This document shows positions 1 to 12,176 of a stretch of 34,131 nt of DNA, in pieces. Position numbers and translations under genes: made by a program. Source of the stretch: Myxococcales bacterium (GTDB taxonomy: Bacteria > Myxococcota_A > Polyangia > Haliangiales > Haliangiaceae); the NCBI GenBank assembly GCA_028287115.1, contig JAQBQF010000086.1, positions 1-34,131 of the forward strand, written 5' to 3'. The notes beneath the pieces are model-generated. The model had not been told where the DNA came from and did no database searches. It worked only from the letters and a program-made list of their open reading frames with translations. Numbering within the stretch: the stretch's first letter is position 1; each line of letters begins with the position of its first letter.

Positions 1-1583
1 TCGCGCGATTCACGAGCCGGCCCGCGTTCGCCGCTACCGCTGAAACTTCCGCGCGATTCGCGAGCCGGTCCGCGTTCGCCGGCACCGCTGAAACTTCCGC
101 GCGATTCGCGAGCCGGTCCGAGTTCGCCGCCACCGCTGAAACTTTCGCGCGATTCGCGTGCCGGCCCGCGCTCGCCGCGCCCACCGAAACTGCCGCGCGA
201 CCCGCGAGCCGGTCCGCGTTCGCCGCTTCCACCGAAACCGCCGCGCGATTCGCGAGCCGGTCCGCGTTCGCCGCGTCCACCGAAGCCGCCGCGTTCGCTG
301 CTGCTCGCGCCTCGAGGTCCACGGTCCGAGGATGCGCCTTCACGACGTGGCCCGCGACTCGCGGCAGTCGCTCCACGTGGGGCGCGATCACTGCGCGCGC
401 CGAAATCGCCGCCGCGCGGTTCGCGACCCGCCGTCCGATCACCGCCGAAACCGCCGCTGCGACCCGGGCCGCTTCGAGATCCGCGATCGGAGCCCGCGCC
501 GCGAGCAGGACCGCTTCGTGATCCGCGATCGGAGGCCGCGCTGCCGCGCCTACCGAAGGTCGAGCCTCGTGGGCCGCGACTCACCGCGGAATCGGGTCCG
601 CGATCGGCATTCTTTCCGAACGTCCGGCCCTGTCCGCCGCGACGAGCGCCTTCTTCAGAGGTTTCGCTCGGCTCGCGCTCGGGAGCTCCAGCGGCTTCTA
701 GCTCGGCTTCGGCGAGGACCTTCGCGCGAGCGCGCCGCGGAATATCAGTATCCTCGCGTTCGGCGCGCCACTTGCCGCGTGCGACGGCGCTGTGATCGAG
801 CCCGACCAGATCACGCAATGCGTTGAGCTCGAGCTGCGTGAGCTCGCGTGCGTCTCCGATGCGGAGCCCGTGAAAGGTCAGGTTCGCGAAGGCGACTCGT
901 TGCAGCTTGTCGACGGCAAAACCGAGCGCTTCGATCATACGGTGGATCTGGCGATGCTTGCCCTCGTGGATCGTGATCGCGAGCCAGGTGTGCTTGCTCT
1001 CGGCGGGCAGCGGCTCGACCTCGGCCGGCATCGTCACCGAGCCGTCATCGAGCTGGATGCCATCGCGCAGCAGCTTGATCTGATCCGGGCCGACATGACC
1101 GTGAACCTTGACGTGATACGTCTTCGGCACGTGACTCGCCGGTGCGAGCAGCCGTGCTGCGAGCTCGCCGTCGTTGGTCAGGAGCAGCACGCCCTCCGTG
1201 TAGAAGTCGAGTCGGCCGACCGGCTTCACCGGAATCGGAACGTTCGGCAGGTAGTCCATCACCGTTGGTCGACCGCGATCGTCCGTCACGGAGGTGATGC
1301 ACGCCTTTGGCTTGTTCAGGAGCACGTAGAAGTGGTCGAGCGCGACCACCGCCTCGCCGTCTACGGTCACTCGGTCATGCGCCGGATCGACCTTCGTGCC
1401 GAGCACGTTCGCGACCTTGCCGTTGACGAGGACGCGACCGCCGGTGATCATCTCTTCGGCCTTGCGACGCGCCGCGACACCCGCCGACGCGAGATACCGC
1501 TGGAGGCGGACGCCCCCTTTTTGAGTGGGCCGGTCTTCGTCGCTGGTGGTCTCGCCGGTCGCTGCGCCTCGGCGCTTGGTCAT
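1..1583 (-). CDS. rluB: 23S rRNA pseudouridine synthase RluB/RsuA family with long repetitive RGG-like tail (3' end outside window)
   Basis: Converts a specific uridine of 23S rRNA to pseudouridine in the cytoplasm. The reading frame stays open from ATG 1583 to the window edge (at least 527 residues), so the C-terminus is missing. An S4 RNA-binding domain lies at about residues 25-70. The catalytic motif [19 protein letters not shown] holds the active-site aspartate at about residue 126, and GKHRQIHRM at 208-216 is typical of the family. The enzyme proper ends near residue 270. The rest is an Arg/Gly/Ser/Phe-rich disordered tail that finishes in 16-residue repeats of the type [16 protein letters not shown]. 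Start choice: ATG lies 2 nt after the scpB stop, so it is translationally coupled as the last visible gene of the S2P-scpA-scpB operon. Family members are usually about 240-300 aa, so the tail roughly doubles the protein. RluB versus another RsuA-family member cannot be settled by eye. Confidence 0.93.
   Translation of the reverse strand, partial: MTKRRGAATGETTSDEDRPTQKGGVRLQRYLASAGVAARRKAEEMITGGRVLVNGKVANVLGTKVDPAHDRVTVDGEAVVALDHFYVLLNKPKACITSVTDDRGRPTVMDYLPNVPIPVKPVGRLDFYTEGVLLLTNDGELAARLLAPASHVPKTYHVKVHGHVGPDQIKLLRDGIQLDDGSVTMPAEVEPLPAESKHTWLAITIHEGKHRQIHRMIEALGFAVDKLQRVAFANLTFHGLRIGDARELTQLELNALRDLVGLDHSAVARGKWRAEREDTDIPRRARAKVLAEAELEAAGAPEREPSETSEEGARRGGQGRTFGKNADRGPDSAVSRGPRGSTFGRRGSAASDRGSRSGPARGAGSDRGSRSGPGRSGGFGGDRTAGREPRGGDFGARSDRAPRGATAASRGPRREGASSDRGPRGASSSERGGFGGRGERGPARESRGGFGGSGERGPARGSRGSFGGRGERGPARESRESFSGGGELGPARESRGSFSGAGERGPARESRGSFSGSGERGPARESR
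3..290 (-). repeat. Six in-frame 48-bp tandem repeats in the rluB tail
   Basis: Units begin at 3, 51, 99, 147, 195 and 243. Each encodes 16 residues with the pattern R-G/E-S/G-F-G/[12 protein letters not shown]. The exact 48-bp period keeps the frame. The array reaches the window edge and may continue. There are no unique spacers, so it is not a CRISPR. Confidence 0.9.
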
Positions 1584-1585
1584 GA

Positions 1586-3901
1586 TTACTCGCTGGGATC
1601 GGAAACGTCGTCGGTTGCGTCGTGCGTCGACGCCTCCGACTCCGACGCATGCTCTACCATGACCGACGTCTCCGCGGAGGGCTCCGAGCCAGCGGCCTCG
1701 AGCGAATCTTCCGCCGATTCATCGCCTGCCTCGGCGTCGGCCTCCTCCGCACTCGCAGACGAGCCAACGGCGGCCTCGGTGGATGAGCCCCTCGCAAACG
1801 AGCCCTCGAGCGCCTCCCCGCTCGCTTCAGCACCGACCGCCAGGTCTTCGCTCAGATCACCCGCCAGCTCGTGCAGGTCCGCCCGCTCACTGCGCATTTC
1901 TGGGTGGCTGCCGGCGTGCTCGCCCTGCGTCCCCAGGTGAGCGTCGCCGTGCTGCGTACGGTGGTCCGCAGCGACGTGCTCCGCAGCCTCGTTGAGATGA
2001 ACCCGATCCGCCGCCATCTCGCCATCCGCGCGCTCGCGGCCAGTCGCCTCATCGGCGTCCTCACCTGGGACGTGATCGACATGCGCGGCTCGCATCTCGT
2101 GCTCGGCGTGCTCGCCGCCGTCGTCACGATGCGCGGCCTCACCGCGCACTTCACGGCCGGCGTGCTCGCCGTGCATCTCGTGATTCGCCTGCACGCTGGC
2201 CGTCTCGCGATCAGCGCGCTCGTCGCGCATCTCGTGATTTGCGAGCTCACTGCCGTTCTCGTGATCCGCGTGCGCGCCGCGCATCTCGCGATCGGCGTGC
2301 TCGCTATCGGTCTCGTGATCGGCGTGATCGCCACGCATCTCGTGATCGGCGTGCTCGCTACCGGTCTTGCGATCGGCGTGCTCGCCGCGCATCTCGAGAT
2401 CGGCGTGCTCGCTACCGGTCAGGCGATCGGCGTGCTCGCCGCGCATCTCGCGATCGGCGTGCGCGCTACCGGTCCCGCGATCGGCGTGCTCGCCGCGCAT
2501 CTCGTGATCGGCGTGCTCGCTACCGGTGTTGCGATCGGCGTGCTCGCCGGGCATCTCGTGATCGGCGTGCTCGCTACCGGTCTCGCGATCGGCGTGCTCG
2601 CCGCGCATCTCGTGATTAGCGAGCTCACCGCCGTTCACGTGATCAGCGTGATAACCGCGCATCTCATCGTTCGGCTCGCCGCGCATCTCATCGTGCTCGC
2701 CGCGCATCTCGGCGTTCGGCTCGCGGCGCATCTCGGCGTTCGGCTCGCCGTCGATTTCTGACAGCGGATCTTCCGAGCCTTCGGCCTCGCCACTCGCGTG
2801 TTGCACGGGTGCGTCCGCTGGATCCTGTTCGGGCATGTCCGGAGTCTCGGACTCGAGCTCGACGCCGAGCCGATCGCTCATGACCTTGCGGCTCTCTGCA
2901 GTGAGCTCGCTGTATTCGCGCAGCGTCGGTAGCTCGCGCAGATCCGTCAGGCTGAAGAAGTCTAGGAACTCCTTGGTCGTGCCGTACAGCATCGGCCGGC
3001 CGACCTCTTCGCGCTTGCCGAGGATGCGGATCAGCGAGCGCTCGATCAGGACGCGCAGTGTTCCCGACGAATCCACGCCGCGGATGTCGTCGATCTCGGG
3101 GCGCGTGATCGGCTGGCGATACGCGATGATCGACAGGGTCTCGAGCTGTGCGCGCGATAGCCGCACCGGCCGGCCAGCGATCAGCTGCTGGACCCAACTC
3201 GAGTACTTCGTGTGCGTCCGGAATTGATAGCCGCCGGAGACCGCCTGGAGCGAGATCCCGCGGTCGCGGTAATCGTTGGCCACCTCGGCGAGCGCCTGCT
3301 CGAGCCGACGGACATCACTGACGCGCGTGAGCTGACGCAACCGCTGCAGCGTCACGGGCTTGTCGGACGCAAACACGAGCGCTTCGACGAGGTGCTTGAG
3401 CTCGGCCGCCTCCATGGTGCTCGCGCTGATCGGCAACGCGACAGGTGCACCTTCGGCAGGATCCAGGTCGCCCTCGTCATCACCCACGACCTCAGATGCT
3501 GCCACGACATTCTCAGCGGCGTCAGGTTCGGGTGATTCGGGACCGTCCGCGTCGGCCTCGCCGGACATCGGTTCGGCCTCGCCGGACATCGCTACTTCGG
3601 CCTCGCCGGACATCGCTACTTCGGCGTCGCCGGAGATCGCTACTTCGACCTCGCCGGACATCGCTGCTTCGAGCCCGTCGGCCTCCACACCCTGATGCGC
3701 GCTGGGTTCGGCCTCGATCGAGACGTCGTCGGTCTCGGAAGCTTCACCCGCAAAGGCGACCGTCGCGGCGTCGGCTAACGACTGTGCGTTGGCCTCGACT
3801 TGCTCGTGCGGGCCGCTGCCCTCGGCAAGGGCGTCGACGTCCTGGGGAACGGCTTCGGCCGGAGCCTTGGTCTTCTTCAGGCTTTTGCGCTTCTTGCTCA
3901 C
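1586..3901 (-). CDS. scpB: Segregation and condensation protein B with acidic repeat-rich extensions
   Basis: ScpB is the winged-helix kleisin-associated subunit of the bacterial SMC-ScpAB condensin, acting on the nucleoid. The conserved core is at about residues 160-335: [16 protein letters not shown], then [20 protein letters not shown] and [16 protein letters not shown], all classic ScpB signatures. It is flanked by about 160 N-terminal residues (Lys-rich start, then acidic 8-residue repeats) and about 435 C-terminal residues dominated by a 9-residue repeat (EHADHEMRG/EHADRxTGS). At about 771 aa it is far longer than the usual 180-300 aa. Start: GTG 3901 is preceded by GAGG with a 7-nt spacer. 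An upstream in-frame GTG at 3970, 12 nt after scpA, would add 23 residues and cannot be excluded. It sits between scpA and rluB, 2 nt from rluB. Confidence 0.94.
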   Translation of the reverse strand: MSKKRKSLKKTKAPAEAVPQDVDALAEGSGPHEQVEANAQSLADAATVAFAGEASETDDVSIEAEPSAHQGVEADGLEAAMSGEVEVAISGDAEVAMSGEAEVAMSGEAEPMSGEADADGPESPEPDAAENVVAASEVVGDDEGDLDPAEGAPVALPISASTMEAAELKHLVEALVFASDKPVTLQRLRQLTRVSDVRRLEQALAEVANDYRDRGISLQAVSGGYQFRTHTKYSSWVQQLIAGRPVRLSRAQLETLSIIAYRQPITRPEIDDIRGVDSSGTLRVLIERSLIRILGKREEVGRPMLYGTTKEFLDFFSLTDLRELPTLREYSELTAESRKVMSDRLGVELESETPDMPEQDPADAPVQHASGEAEGSEDPLSEIDGEPNAEMRREPNAEMRGEHDEMRGEPNDEMRGYHADHVNGGELANHEMRGEHADRETGSEHADHEMPGEHADRNTGSEHADHEMRGEHADRGTGSAHADREMRGEHADRLTGSEHADLEMRGEHADRKTGSEHADHEMRGDHADHETDSEHADREMRGAHADHENGSELANHEMRDERADRETASVQANHEMHGEHAGREVRGEAAHRDDGGEHAEHEMRAAHVDHVPGEDADEATGRERADGEMAADRVHLNEAAEHVAADHRTQHGDAHLGTQGEHAGSHPEMRSERADLHELAGDLSEDLAVGAEASGEALEGSFARGSSTEAAVGSSASAEEADAEAGDESAEDSLEAAGSEPSAETSVMVEHASESEASTHDATDDVSDPSE
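2275..2620 (-). repeat. 27/54-bp tandem repeats in the scpB tail
   Basis: Alternating 27-bp half-units encode EHADHEMRG and EHADRxTGS, giving a 54-bp higher-order period. Diverged copies extend to about 2160 and 2650. Repeats are multiples of 3 and contain no stops in several frames on either strand, which creates long spurious antisense frames. Confidence 0.9.
3554..3670 (-). repeat. 24-bp tandem repeats in the scpB N-terminal extension
   Basis: About five units, the full 24-bp ones starting at 3575, 3599, 3623 and 3647, encode the 8-residue motif VAMSGEAE and variants. They lie in frame, upstream of the ScpB core. Confidence 0.85.
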
Positions 3902-3982
3902 TTCAGTACCTCTCGCAGTGGAGCCAACGGACGTTCGGCCCGAAAGCACGAGCCGACCCGCAGTTACCACGCGACCCTGACA

Positions 3983-4861
3983 CTATCGATAGTCGTCAGG
4001 AAGCGCGACGCCCTGTTCGACGCGTGCGCGGAGATCGTCTGTCGCGCTCTGGATGAAGATCTCCTCTTCCGAGGTCGCCCCACCGTTTGCCAACGCCGCC
4101 TCGCCCCGTGCCTCGTGCTGGCTCAGCCGGATCAGCCGGAGCTTGGCCATCTCGAGGAGCGCGAGGAACGTCACCACCGCTTCGTGCCGGATGTCCTGGA
4201 TCGAGCGGGCCACGCCGTCGCGAAGGAACGTGAACATCGACGAGAACGTGAAGCCGCCCTCGGCCTCGAGCCGATCGGTCAGCTCCGCGATCTTCTGGCT
4301 CACCGAGAGCCGGTCGATCATCACGTTGTGCGCGACCTTGACCTTCGCCTGCTGCATCACGCGATCGAACGCTTCGATCAGCTTGTGCACCGGAAACGGC
4401 GCCAGCGGTGCGATCGCATCCGCGTTGACGCCTTCGCTGACGGCATCCTCGGCCGGCGCGCCGCGGCTCCACACGTTGCGACCGACCACCGGACGCTTGC
4501 CGAGCTGGTCGGCCGCTGCCTTGTACTTCTGATACTCGAGGAGTCGCCGGATCAAGTCCGCCCGCGGATCGACGCCCTCTTCATCATCTCCCTCGCCCGT
4601 CCCCTCTTCCTCTTCGAGCGGCTCCGGCGACGGCAACAGCTCGCGCGACTTGATGTGGCACAAGGTCGCCGCCATCAACAGATATTCGCCGGCGACGTCG
4701 ATATCGAGGCCGGCCATCGCGTCGAGGTACTCGAGATACTTCTCGGTGACGAACGAGATCGGAATATCGAGAATCGACAGCTCGTGCTTCTTCACGAGGT
4801 GCAGCAGCAAATCGAGCGGCCCCTCGAACACGTCGAGCGCGACTGAATACCCTGATTCCAT
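3983..4861 (-). CDS. scpA: Segregation and condensation protein A (kleisin)
   Basis: ScpA is the kleisin bridge of the SMC-ScpAB condensin complex and binds SMC heads and a ScpB dimer. The 292-residue length is near the family norm. The N-terminus ([23 protein letters not shown], split around the [11 protein letters not shown] hallmark) and the following [13 protein letters not shown] and [19 protein letters not shown] segments are diagnostic. The C-terminal winged-helix region includes [19 protein letters not shown] short acidic linker (about residues 83-98) separates the two ends. ATG 4861 follows the site-2 protease stop by 2 nt, so translation is probably coupled. Its stop is 12-81 nt before scpB depending on the scpB start. 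Confidence 0.96.
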   Translation of the reverse strand: MESGYSVALDVFEGPLDLLLHLVKKHELSILDIPISFVTEKYLEYLDAMAGLDIDVAGEYLLMAATLCHIKSRELLPSPEPLEEEEGTGEGDDEEGVDPRADLIRRLLEYQKYKAAADQLGKRPVVGRNVWSRGAPAEDAVSEGVNADAIAPLAPFPVHKLIEAFDRVMQQAKVKVAHNVMIDRLSVSQKIAELTDRLEAEGGFTFSSMFTFLRDGVARSIQDIRHEAVVTFLALLEMAKLRLIRLSQHEARGEAALANGGATSEEEIFIQSATDDLRARVEQGVALPDDYR

Positions 4862-4863
4862 CT

Positions 4864-5553
4864 TTACATCCCGAACAAGCTAAGCAGGGCCTTGTAGAGG
4901 TGCTCGGCACACCAATACGCCGGGATCCGGAACACCTGCGCGAACTGCGGGATCATCACGAACCCCATCACGATGAACGGACCGAACCGCGCATAGCTCT
5001 CGAACGTCGCGCGATGCCGGTACGGCATGAAACTTTCGGCGACGTGGCCACCGTCGAGCGGAGGCACGGGGAGCAGGTTGAAGAAGCACAACACGAAGTT
5101 CGTGGTGACGGCAAAGAACAGGATCTGCGTCACATCGCTCTCGAGCGACACGACGTTCTGCGACAGCAAGATCACGTTGACCAGCGCGCAGAGCAGCGCG
5201 AGCACGATGTTCATCGACGGCCCGGCGATCGCGACCAGGATCCGCGCCGTGGCCATGCGCCACTTGCGGTTGATCTTCGTGGGATTCCATTCGACCGGCT
5301 TGCCCCAACCAAAGCCGCCGACCCCGGAGCCCGAGGCGGCGTTGTAGACGCTGCCGGCGATCGGCAGCAGGAACGTTCCGATCGGGTCCGCGTGCGCCAG
5401 CGGATTCAGCGTGACGCGGCCCTGACGACGCGGCGTGTCGTCACCGAGCTTGTACGCCATGATCGCGTGGCCAAACTCGTGGAATGCGACCGATCCGATC
5501 AACACGAACACGCGGATCACGATCCAGCGAATGTCATGTGGGGATAGGTTCAT
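4864..5553 (-). CDS. Site-2 protease-like M50 metallopeptidase, multipass membrane protein
   Basis: Predicted intramembrane zinc metalloprotease of the short YwhC/COG1994 type, 229 residues. The zinc motif HEFGH is at about residues 25-29 inside a hydrophobic segment. [11 protein letters not shown] follows (Asp56), then a long hydrophobic segment after [11 protein letters not shown]. The third zinc-ligand motif [11 protein letters not shown] holds Asp167. The protein is rich in membrane segments throughout. Start: ATG 5553 gives a normal family N-terminus. A longer frame to 5658 would add 35 unlikely residues and leave only 7 bp to the divergent xer gene. It is the first gene of the operon with scpA and scpB, and this pairing recurs in deltaproteobacteria (established pattern, recalled). 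Substrate unknown. Confidence 0.92.
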   Translation of the reverse strand: MNLSPHDIRWIVIRVFVLIGSVAFHEFGHAIMAYKLGDDTPRRQGRVTLNPLAHADPIGTFLLPIAGSVYNAASGSGVGGFGWGKPVEWNPTKINRKWRMATARILVAIAGPSMNIVLALLCALVNVILLSQNVVSLESDVTQILFFAVTTNFVLCFFNLLPVPPLDGGHVAESFMPYRHRATFESYARFGPFIVMGFVMIPQFAQVFRIPAYWCAEHLYKALLSLFGM

Positions 5554-5568
5554 GGCGAGCGGTGACGG

Positions 5569-5597
5569 ACTATGGCCGCCCGAGCCTCCGACTGCAA
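5569..5597 (-). promoter_or_regulatory. Candidate sigma-70 promoter for the S2P-scpA-scpB-rluB operon
   Basis: On the minus strand a TTGCAG -35 (5592-5597), a 17-bp spacer and a CATAGT -10 (5569-5574) precede ATG 5553 by only 15 nt, which would give a very short leader. The match is partial (3/6 and 4/6). It lies in the 112-bp divergent region shared with the xer gene, where no comparable plus-strand promoter was recognised. Confidence 0.35.
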
Positions 5598-5665
5598 GGC
5601 CGAGAATCGTCTCCAAGTCGGACCAATAATTTGCGCGATCTCGCTCGCACGGCTCCAATCTCAGG

Positions 5666-6574
5666 ATGGCGCGAAGGCTCGCCCTCGACGAGGGCGTCGA
5701 TCTGTTCCTCGATCATCTGAAGGTCGAGCGCGGGCTCTCGCTGCACACCCTCGAGAGCTACGGCCGCGACCTGGCGCGTCTCGTGGGATTCCTCGGCGAG
5801 CGTGGGCGCGCGGACGTCGATGACGTCACGTGCGCCGACCTCACGGACCACCTGATCGCGCTCGCCGATGCCAAGCTTGCCCCGCGAAGCCGCGCCCGTG
5901 CGCTCGTCGCGTTTCGTGGCCTGTTTCGGCACTTGATCGCCGAGCGCTGGCTCGAAGCTGATCCGACCGCGACCATCGACGCACCGCGCACGGCCCGCCG
6001 CCTGCCCGGCGTCCTCGGAGAAGACGCCGTCGCGCGCCTGATCGCGACACCGGCCGATACGCCGCGCGGCCGTCGCGATGCCGCGATGATCGAGCTCGCG
6101 TACGCCTCGGGGCTGCGCGTGTCCGAGCTCGTCCGGGTGCCGCTCGCCGACGTCAATCTCAACCACGGCTACGTGCGCGTCACGGGAAAGGGCAACAAGA
6201 CCCGCCTCGTGCCAATGAGCAGCGTCGCTCGCGACAAGATCACGCGGTATCTCGCAGATCGCCCCGCGTGGGTCCGCGATCCGAAACAGCGGGCCTTGTT
6301 CCTGACCGAGCGCGGCAAGCCGATGACGCGGCAGGGGTTCTGGAAGGCGCTCCGGACCTACGCGCGCCGGGCGGGCGTCCGGCTGCCGTCCGGCGACATT
6401 TCGCCCCACAAGCTGCGGCACTCGTTCGCGACGCACCTCCTCGAGCACGGCGCGGACCTGCGCGCCGTCCAAGCAATGCTCGGACACGCCGACATCTCCA
6501 CCACCGAAATCTACACGCACGTCAGTCGCGCGCGCGTGCTCGAACAGGCTCGCAAGCATCCTCGGGCGCGCTAG
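5666..6574 (+). CDS. xerD: Tyrosine site-specific recombinase XerC/XerD
   Basis: Resolves chromosome dimers at dif together with a partner Xer protein and FtsK. At 302 residues it has the standard Xer length. The N-terminal SAM-like core-binding domain covers about residues 1-100 ([25 protein letters not shown]). The catalytic domain has all six active-site residues: Arg151 (ASGLRVSEL), Lys175 (GKGNKTR), His248 and Arg251 ([12 protein letters not shown]), His274 ([15 protein letters not shown]) and Tyr283. It diverges from the scpAB operon, a usual housekeeping context, so a chromosomal role is more likely than a mobile-element integrase. XerD is favoured over XerC from context and motif wording only. 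Confidence 0.93.
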   Translation: MARRLALDEGVDLFLDHLKVERGLSLHTLESYGRDLARLVGFLGERGRADVDDVTCADLTDHLIALADAKLAPRSRARALVAFRGLFRHLIAERWLEADPTATIDAPRTARRLPGVLGEDAVARLIATPADTPRGRRDAAMIELAYASGLRVSELVRVPLADVNLNHGYVRVTGKGNKTRLVPMSSVARDKITRYLADRPAWVRDPKQRALFLTERGKPMTRQGFWKALRTYARRAGVRLPSGDISPHKLRHSFATHLLEHGADLRAVQAMLGHADISTTEIYTHVSRARVLEQARKHPRAR

Positions 6575-6601
6575 TGCGCTAAGTGTCGATGCTCCGGTCT
6601 C

Positions 6602-6800
6602 CGTCGTACTCGTACTCGTGCTCGTACTCGTGCTCGAAACCTCGGTGATCGCGAGCGGTCCTGAAAAAGTGGGCTGCGCCGACGCCCGGGCGGGAATTCG
6701 ATCGAAGCGGCCGGTCGGTCATCGATCTCGCCGTTTCCGACTGACCTCCGCCTTCCGCAGTGGCCTCGAGTACGAGCACGAGTACGAGTACGAGCACGAC
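6602..6800. repeat. Facing hexamer arrays forming a long imperfect inverted repeat in the xerD downstream spacer
   Basis: The left arm (6602-6645) is built from GTACTC and GTGCTC hexamers. The right arm (6763-6800) is built from the complementary GAGTAC and GAGCAC hexamers. Read as an inverted repeat, the arms align over about 35 bp with mismatches only at the A/G position of the hexamer; several of these would be G-U pairs in RNA. About 117 bp of unique sequence lies between. The 272-bp spacer (6575-6846) otherwise holds no gene I can support; a 72-codon minus-strand frame merely reads the repeats as Glu-Tyr/Glu-His. Confidence 0.8.
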
Positions 6801-6846
6801 GTCGGATGTGGCGGCAACCGACCGGCATTGGCGCTAGTATCGATCG

Positions 6847-8919
6847 ATGGCCATCCTTCGCCGCGCTGCCGCGGGCGCTGTCGTCGCGGTGTCGTGTGGC
6901 GGTCCCCAGCACGCGCAGCCCCCGGCGGATCCCGCGCCCGAGGTCAAGATCTACGCACCGATGGGCATGAAGGCCGATTCGAAAGCGCCTCATCAAGCGG
7001 TGATCCTCGGCACCGACGACCACAACGGTTCGACCGTGGTGCGGCTGCCCGTGATCGCGAGCAACGCGCTCGTCGACGCGATGTTCGTGAAGCTCGGCGG
7101 CACGGCTCCAGCCTCCGGCGGGATGACGCCGGTGAAGCTCGCGACCGGACCCAACGCCGAAGGCTCGGTGCAGGTCGGCATCTACGAAGAATTTGCGGGG
7201 GGCACGGGCGCACAGTGGCGCGCCGGCGTGTGGGTCTCCGCGCTGGTCGCTGCGACCGCGCTCAACAAAGATCTGACCGACTTCACGTTCTCGGCGTCCT
7301 CCGGCGGCTACATCGACGGCGCCTCGGCATCCGGCCTGATGGCCGGCGGCTTCCTCGCCGCGATGACGGGCGCTGCGATCGATCCGAAGGTCACGATGAC
7401 CGGGACGATCAACCCCGACGGCACGTTCGGTCCGGTCGGCGGCATTCCGGAGAAGTTTCTCGGCTCGATCGAGAAGGGCAAGACCAAGCTCGGCTACCCG
7501 ATCGGCATGCGCTACGCCAAGTCCGAGGTCAGCGGCAAGCCGGTCGACCTCGTCGAGCTCGCGAAGGCCCATGGCGCGGAGGCGATCGAGATCGCCGACA
7601 TTCACGAGGCGTACAAGCTGCTCACCGGCAAGCGTCTGCCGGAGGCCGTTCCCGTGTCCGAGGCGGACATGGCGCTCGACGCCCAGACGATCAAGGCGCT
7701 CGACGACAAGTACCAGGAATGGCAGCAACGACTCGCGACCGACTGGGGTGCGGTCGTCGAGCTCGAGAGTGCAGGCAAGCTGCCGAAGACGCTATCGCTG
7801 GTGCGTCGTTACGCGCAGGACAATGTCGATGCCGCCGAGAAGCTCCACAAGCGGGGCATGATCGCCGCGGCGTACAGCAAGATGCTCGCGGCTTGGGCGT
7901 ACACATCGGGGACCGCGACGACGTTCCAGATGCTGACGAAGGTGCGCGCCGGCAACATCACGGGTGCGATCGCCCAGCTCGATGCGCTCGATGCCGTCGA
8001 TGAGACCGCGGCCGTGTTCAAGAAGATCGGCGCGCTGCGGCCGACGACGCTCGGCGGTCACCTGGTCATGCTGTCGGCGTTTCAAGCCGCCCTCCGCGGG
8101 TGGGGCTTCCACGTGTTTGCCCACGCGGCGATCGTTCGATCGAAGGCGTATCTCGAGAGCTTGACCGGCAAGGACGCCGGCGAGCTTGGCTCGGCGGCGA
8201 TCGCCGAAGAGCTCGTCAACACGATCGCGCCGACCGTGTTGTACGTCGATCGTACGGTCGCCTCGACGGTGCTCGCGACGCAGGAGCTCGACTTCGAGCT
8301 CGAAAACAGCGTCACCTACGTGTGCTCGATCCCGAACGTCCTGAAGATGTCGGCATCGTTTCAGTCGGCCTCGATCGCCGGGCTGAACTACTTCGACACC
8401 TTGCTCGTCGAGCCGTTCGCGCAGGCATCCCACGTCACCACCGATGAAGCGCGCGAACAGATCGCGCTGATCGAGCCGGACTATCTGGTCGCGTTCATGA
8501 CCTCGAAGCTCGGCGATGCCGAAGGCCTGCCGCAGGAGCTCAAGACCGCTTGGGGCGAACACTCGCTCGCGTGGGGCCTGATGTCGCTCGCCGGCAACGA
8601 GCTCGCGTACTTCAATTCGGCGCAGCTCGTCGCGAAATACTACTCGCTCGTCATCCATACCGACGCGGCCGGCAAGATCAGCTCGATCGATCACGACAAG
8701 GCCTTCACGAACATGCTCGCGAGCGCCGAACGCAGCGCACGCGCGAGTGCCCGCGCGGCGCGAATCGCGACCGGTGCGATTCCAGTGCAGGCCAAGCTCG
8801 CCTACCAGCTCGCCAGCGTCGAGCGCGAGGGTGAGCTGACCGACAAGATCGACGCGCTGTCGGAGTTCTGGGCGGCATCGGCGTTCTCGCAAACGGCCGT
8901 GATGCTGGCCAGGAATTAG
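6847..8919 (+). CDS. Predicted lipoprotein with an ATPase-free Lon-type (S16) protease domain
   Basis: A 690-residue protein. The N-terminus has two arginines, a short Ala/Val core and Cys17 in AVSC, a weak but plausible lipobox, so export is inferred. Residues about 130-215 match the Lon proteolytic domain. The serine motif is DGASASGLMAGG with Ser160, followed by MTGTINPDGTFGPVGGIPEKFLG with Lys203. The Ser-Lys distance is 43 residues, the same as in Lon (Ser679/Lys722 in E. coli). The PVGGIPEK wording resembles archaeal secreted Lon-like proteins (COG1750) more than LonA. There is no Walker A or B and no Lon N-domain. The remaining 475 residues are mostly helical and unrecognised. It is followed 23 bp later by the propeller/AAA+ gene. 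Substrate unknown. Confidence 0.82.
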   Translation: MAILRRAAAGAVVAVSCGGPQHAQPPADPAPEVKIYAPMGMKADSKAPHQAVILGTDDHNGSTVVRLPVIASNALVDAMFVKLGGTAPASGGMTPVKLATGPNAEGSVQVGIYEEFAGGTGAQWRAGVWVSALVAATALNKDLTDFTFSASSGGYIDGASASGLMAGGFLAAMTGAAIDPKVTMTGTINPDGTFGPVGGIPEKFLGSIEKGKTKLGYPIGMRYAKSEVSGKPVDLVELAKAHGAEAIEIADIHEAYKLLTGKRLPEAVPVSEADMALDAQTIKALDDKYQEWQQRLATDWGAVVELESAGKLPKTLSLVRRYAQDNVDAAEKLHKRGMIAAAYSKMLAAWAYTSGTATTFQMLTKVRAGNITGAIAQLDALDAVDETAAVFKKIGALRPTTLGGHLVMLSAFQAALRGWGFHVFAHAAIVRSKAYLESLTGKDAGELGSAAIAEELVNTIAPTVLYVDRTVASTVLATQELDFELENSVTYVCSIPNVLKMSASFQSASIAGLNYFDTLLVEPFAQASHVTTDEAREQIALIEPDYLVAFMTSKLGDAEGLPQELKTAWGEHSLAWGLMSLAGNELAYFNSAQLVAKYYSLVIHTDAAGKISSIDHDKAFTNMLASAERSARASARAARIATGAIPVQAKLAYQLASVEREGELTDKIDALSEFWAASAFSQTAVMLARN

Positions 8920-8942
8920 CCGAGGCGCTAACATCGGCTCCG

Positions 8943-12125
<3,183 letters not shown>

Positions 12126-12176
12126 CTAACCGCACCGGATCGTCGCGCATGGCGCGGTGAGTGCTACGGTTTCTGA

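Noticed and set aside
1..290. CRISPR array from regularly spaced repeats (also at 2275-2620 and 18222-18410)
   Set aside because: Repeats are contiguous, have no unique spacers, keep the reading frame of real genes, and no cas gene is nearby.
158..1940. Two long plus-strand reading frames over rluB and the scpB 3' end
   Set aside because: They are antisense to a well-supported pseudouridine synthase; the products are Arg-rich with no family motifs, a usual artefact of GC-rich DNA.
1871..2761. Long hydrophobic antisense reading frame (and another Arg-rich frame) over the scpB repeats
   Set aside because: The 27/54-bp repeats are multiples of 3 and stop-free in several frames, so open frames on the opposite strand follow automatically. 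The sense frame carries the ScpB core and is coupled to its neighbours.
5666..6574. Tyrosine recombinase as integrase of a mobile island
   Set aside because: Length, motifs and position beside scpAB match chromosomal XerC/XerD; no attachment-site duplication or cargo genes are seen next to it.
6579..6797. 72-codon minus-strand frame reading Glu-Tyr/Glu-His repeats
   Set aside because: It merely reads through the hexamer arrays and lacks a ribosome-binding site or any family resemblance.
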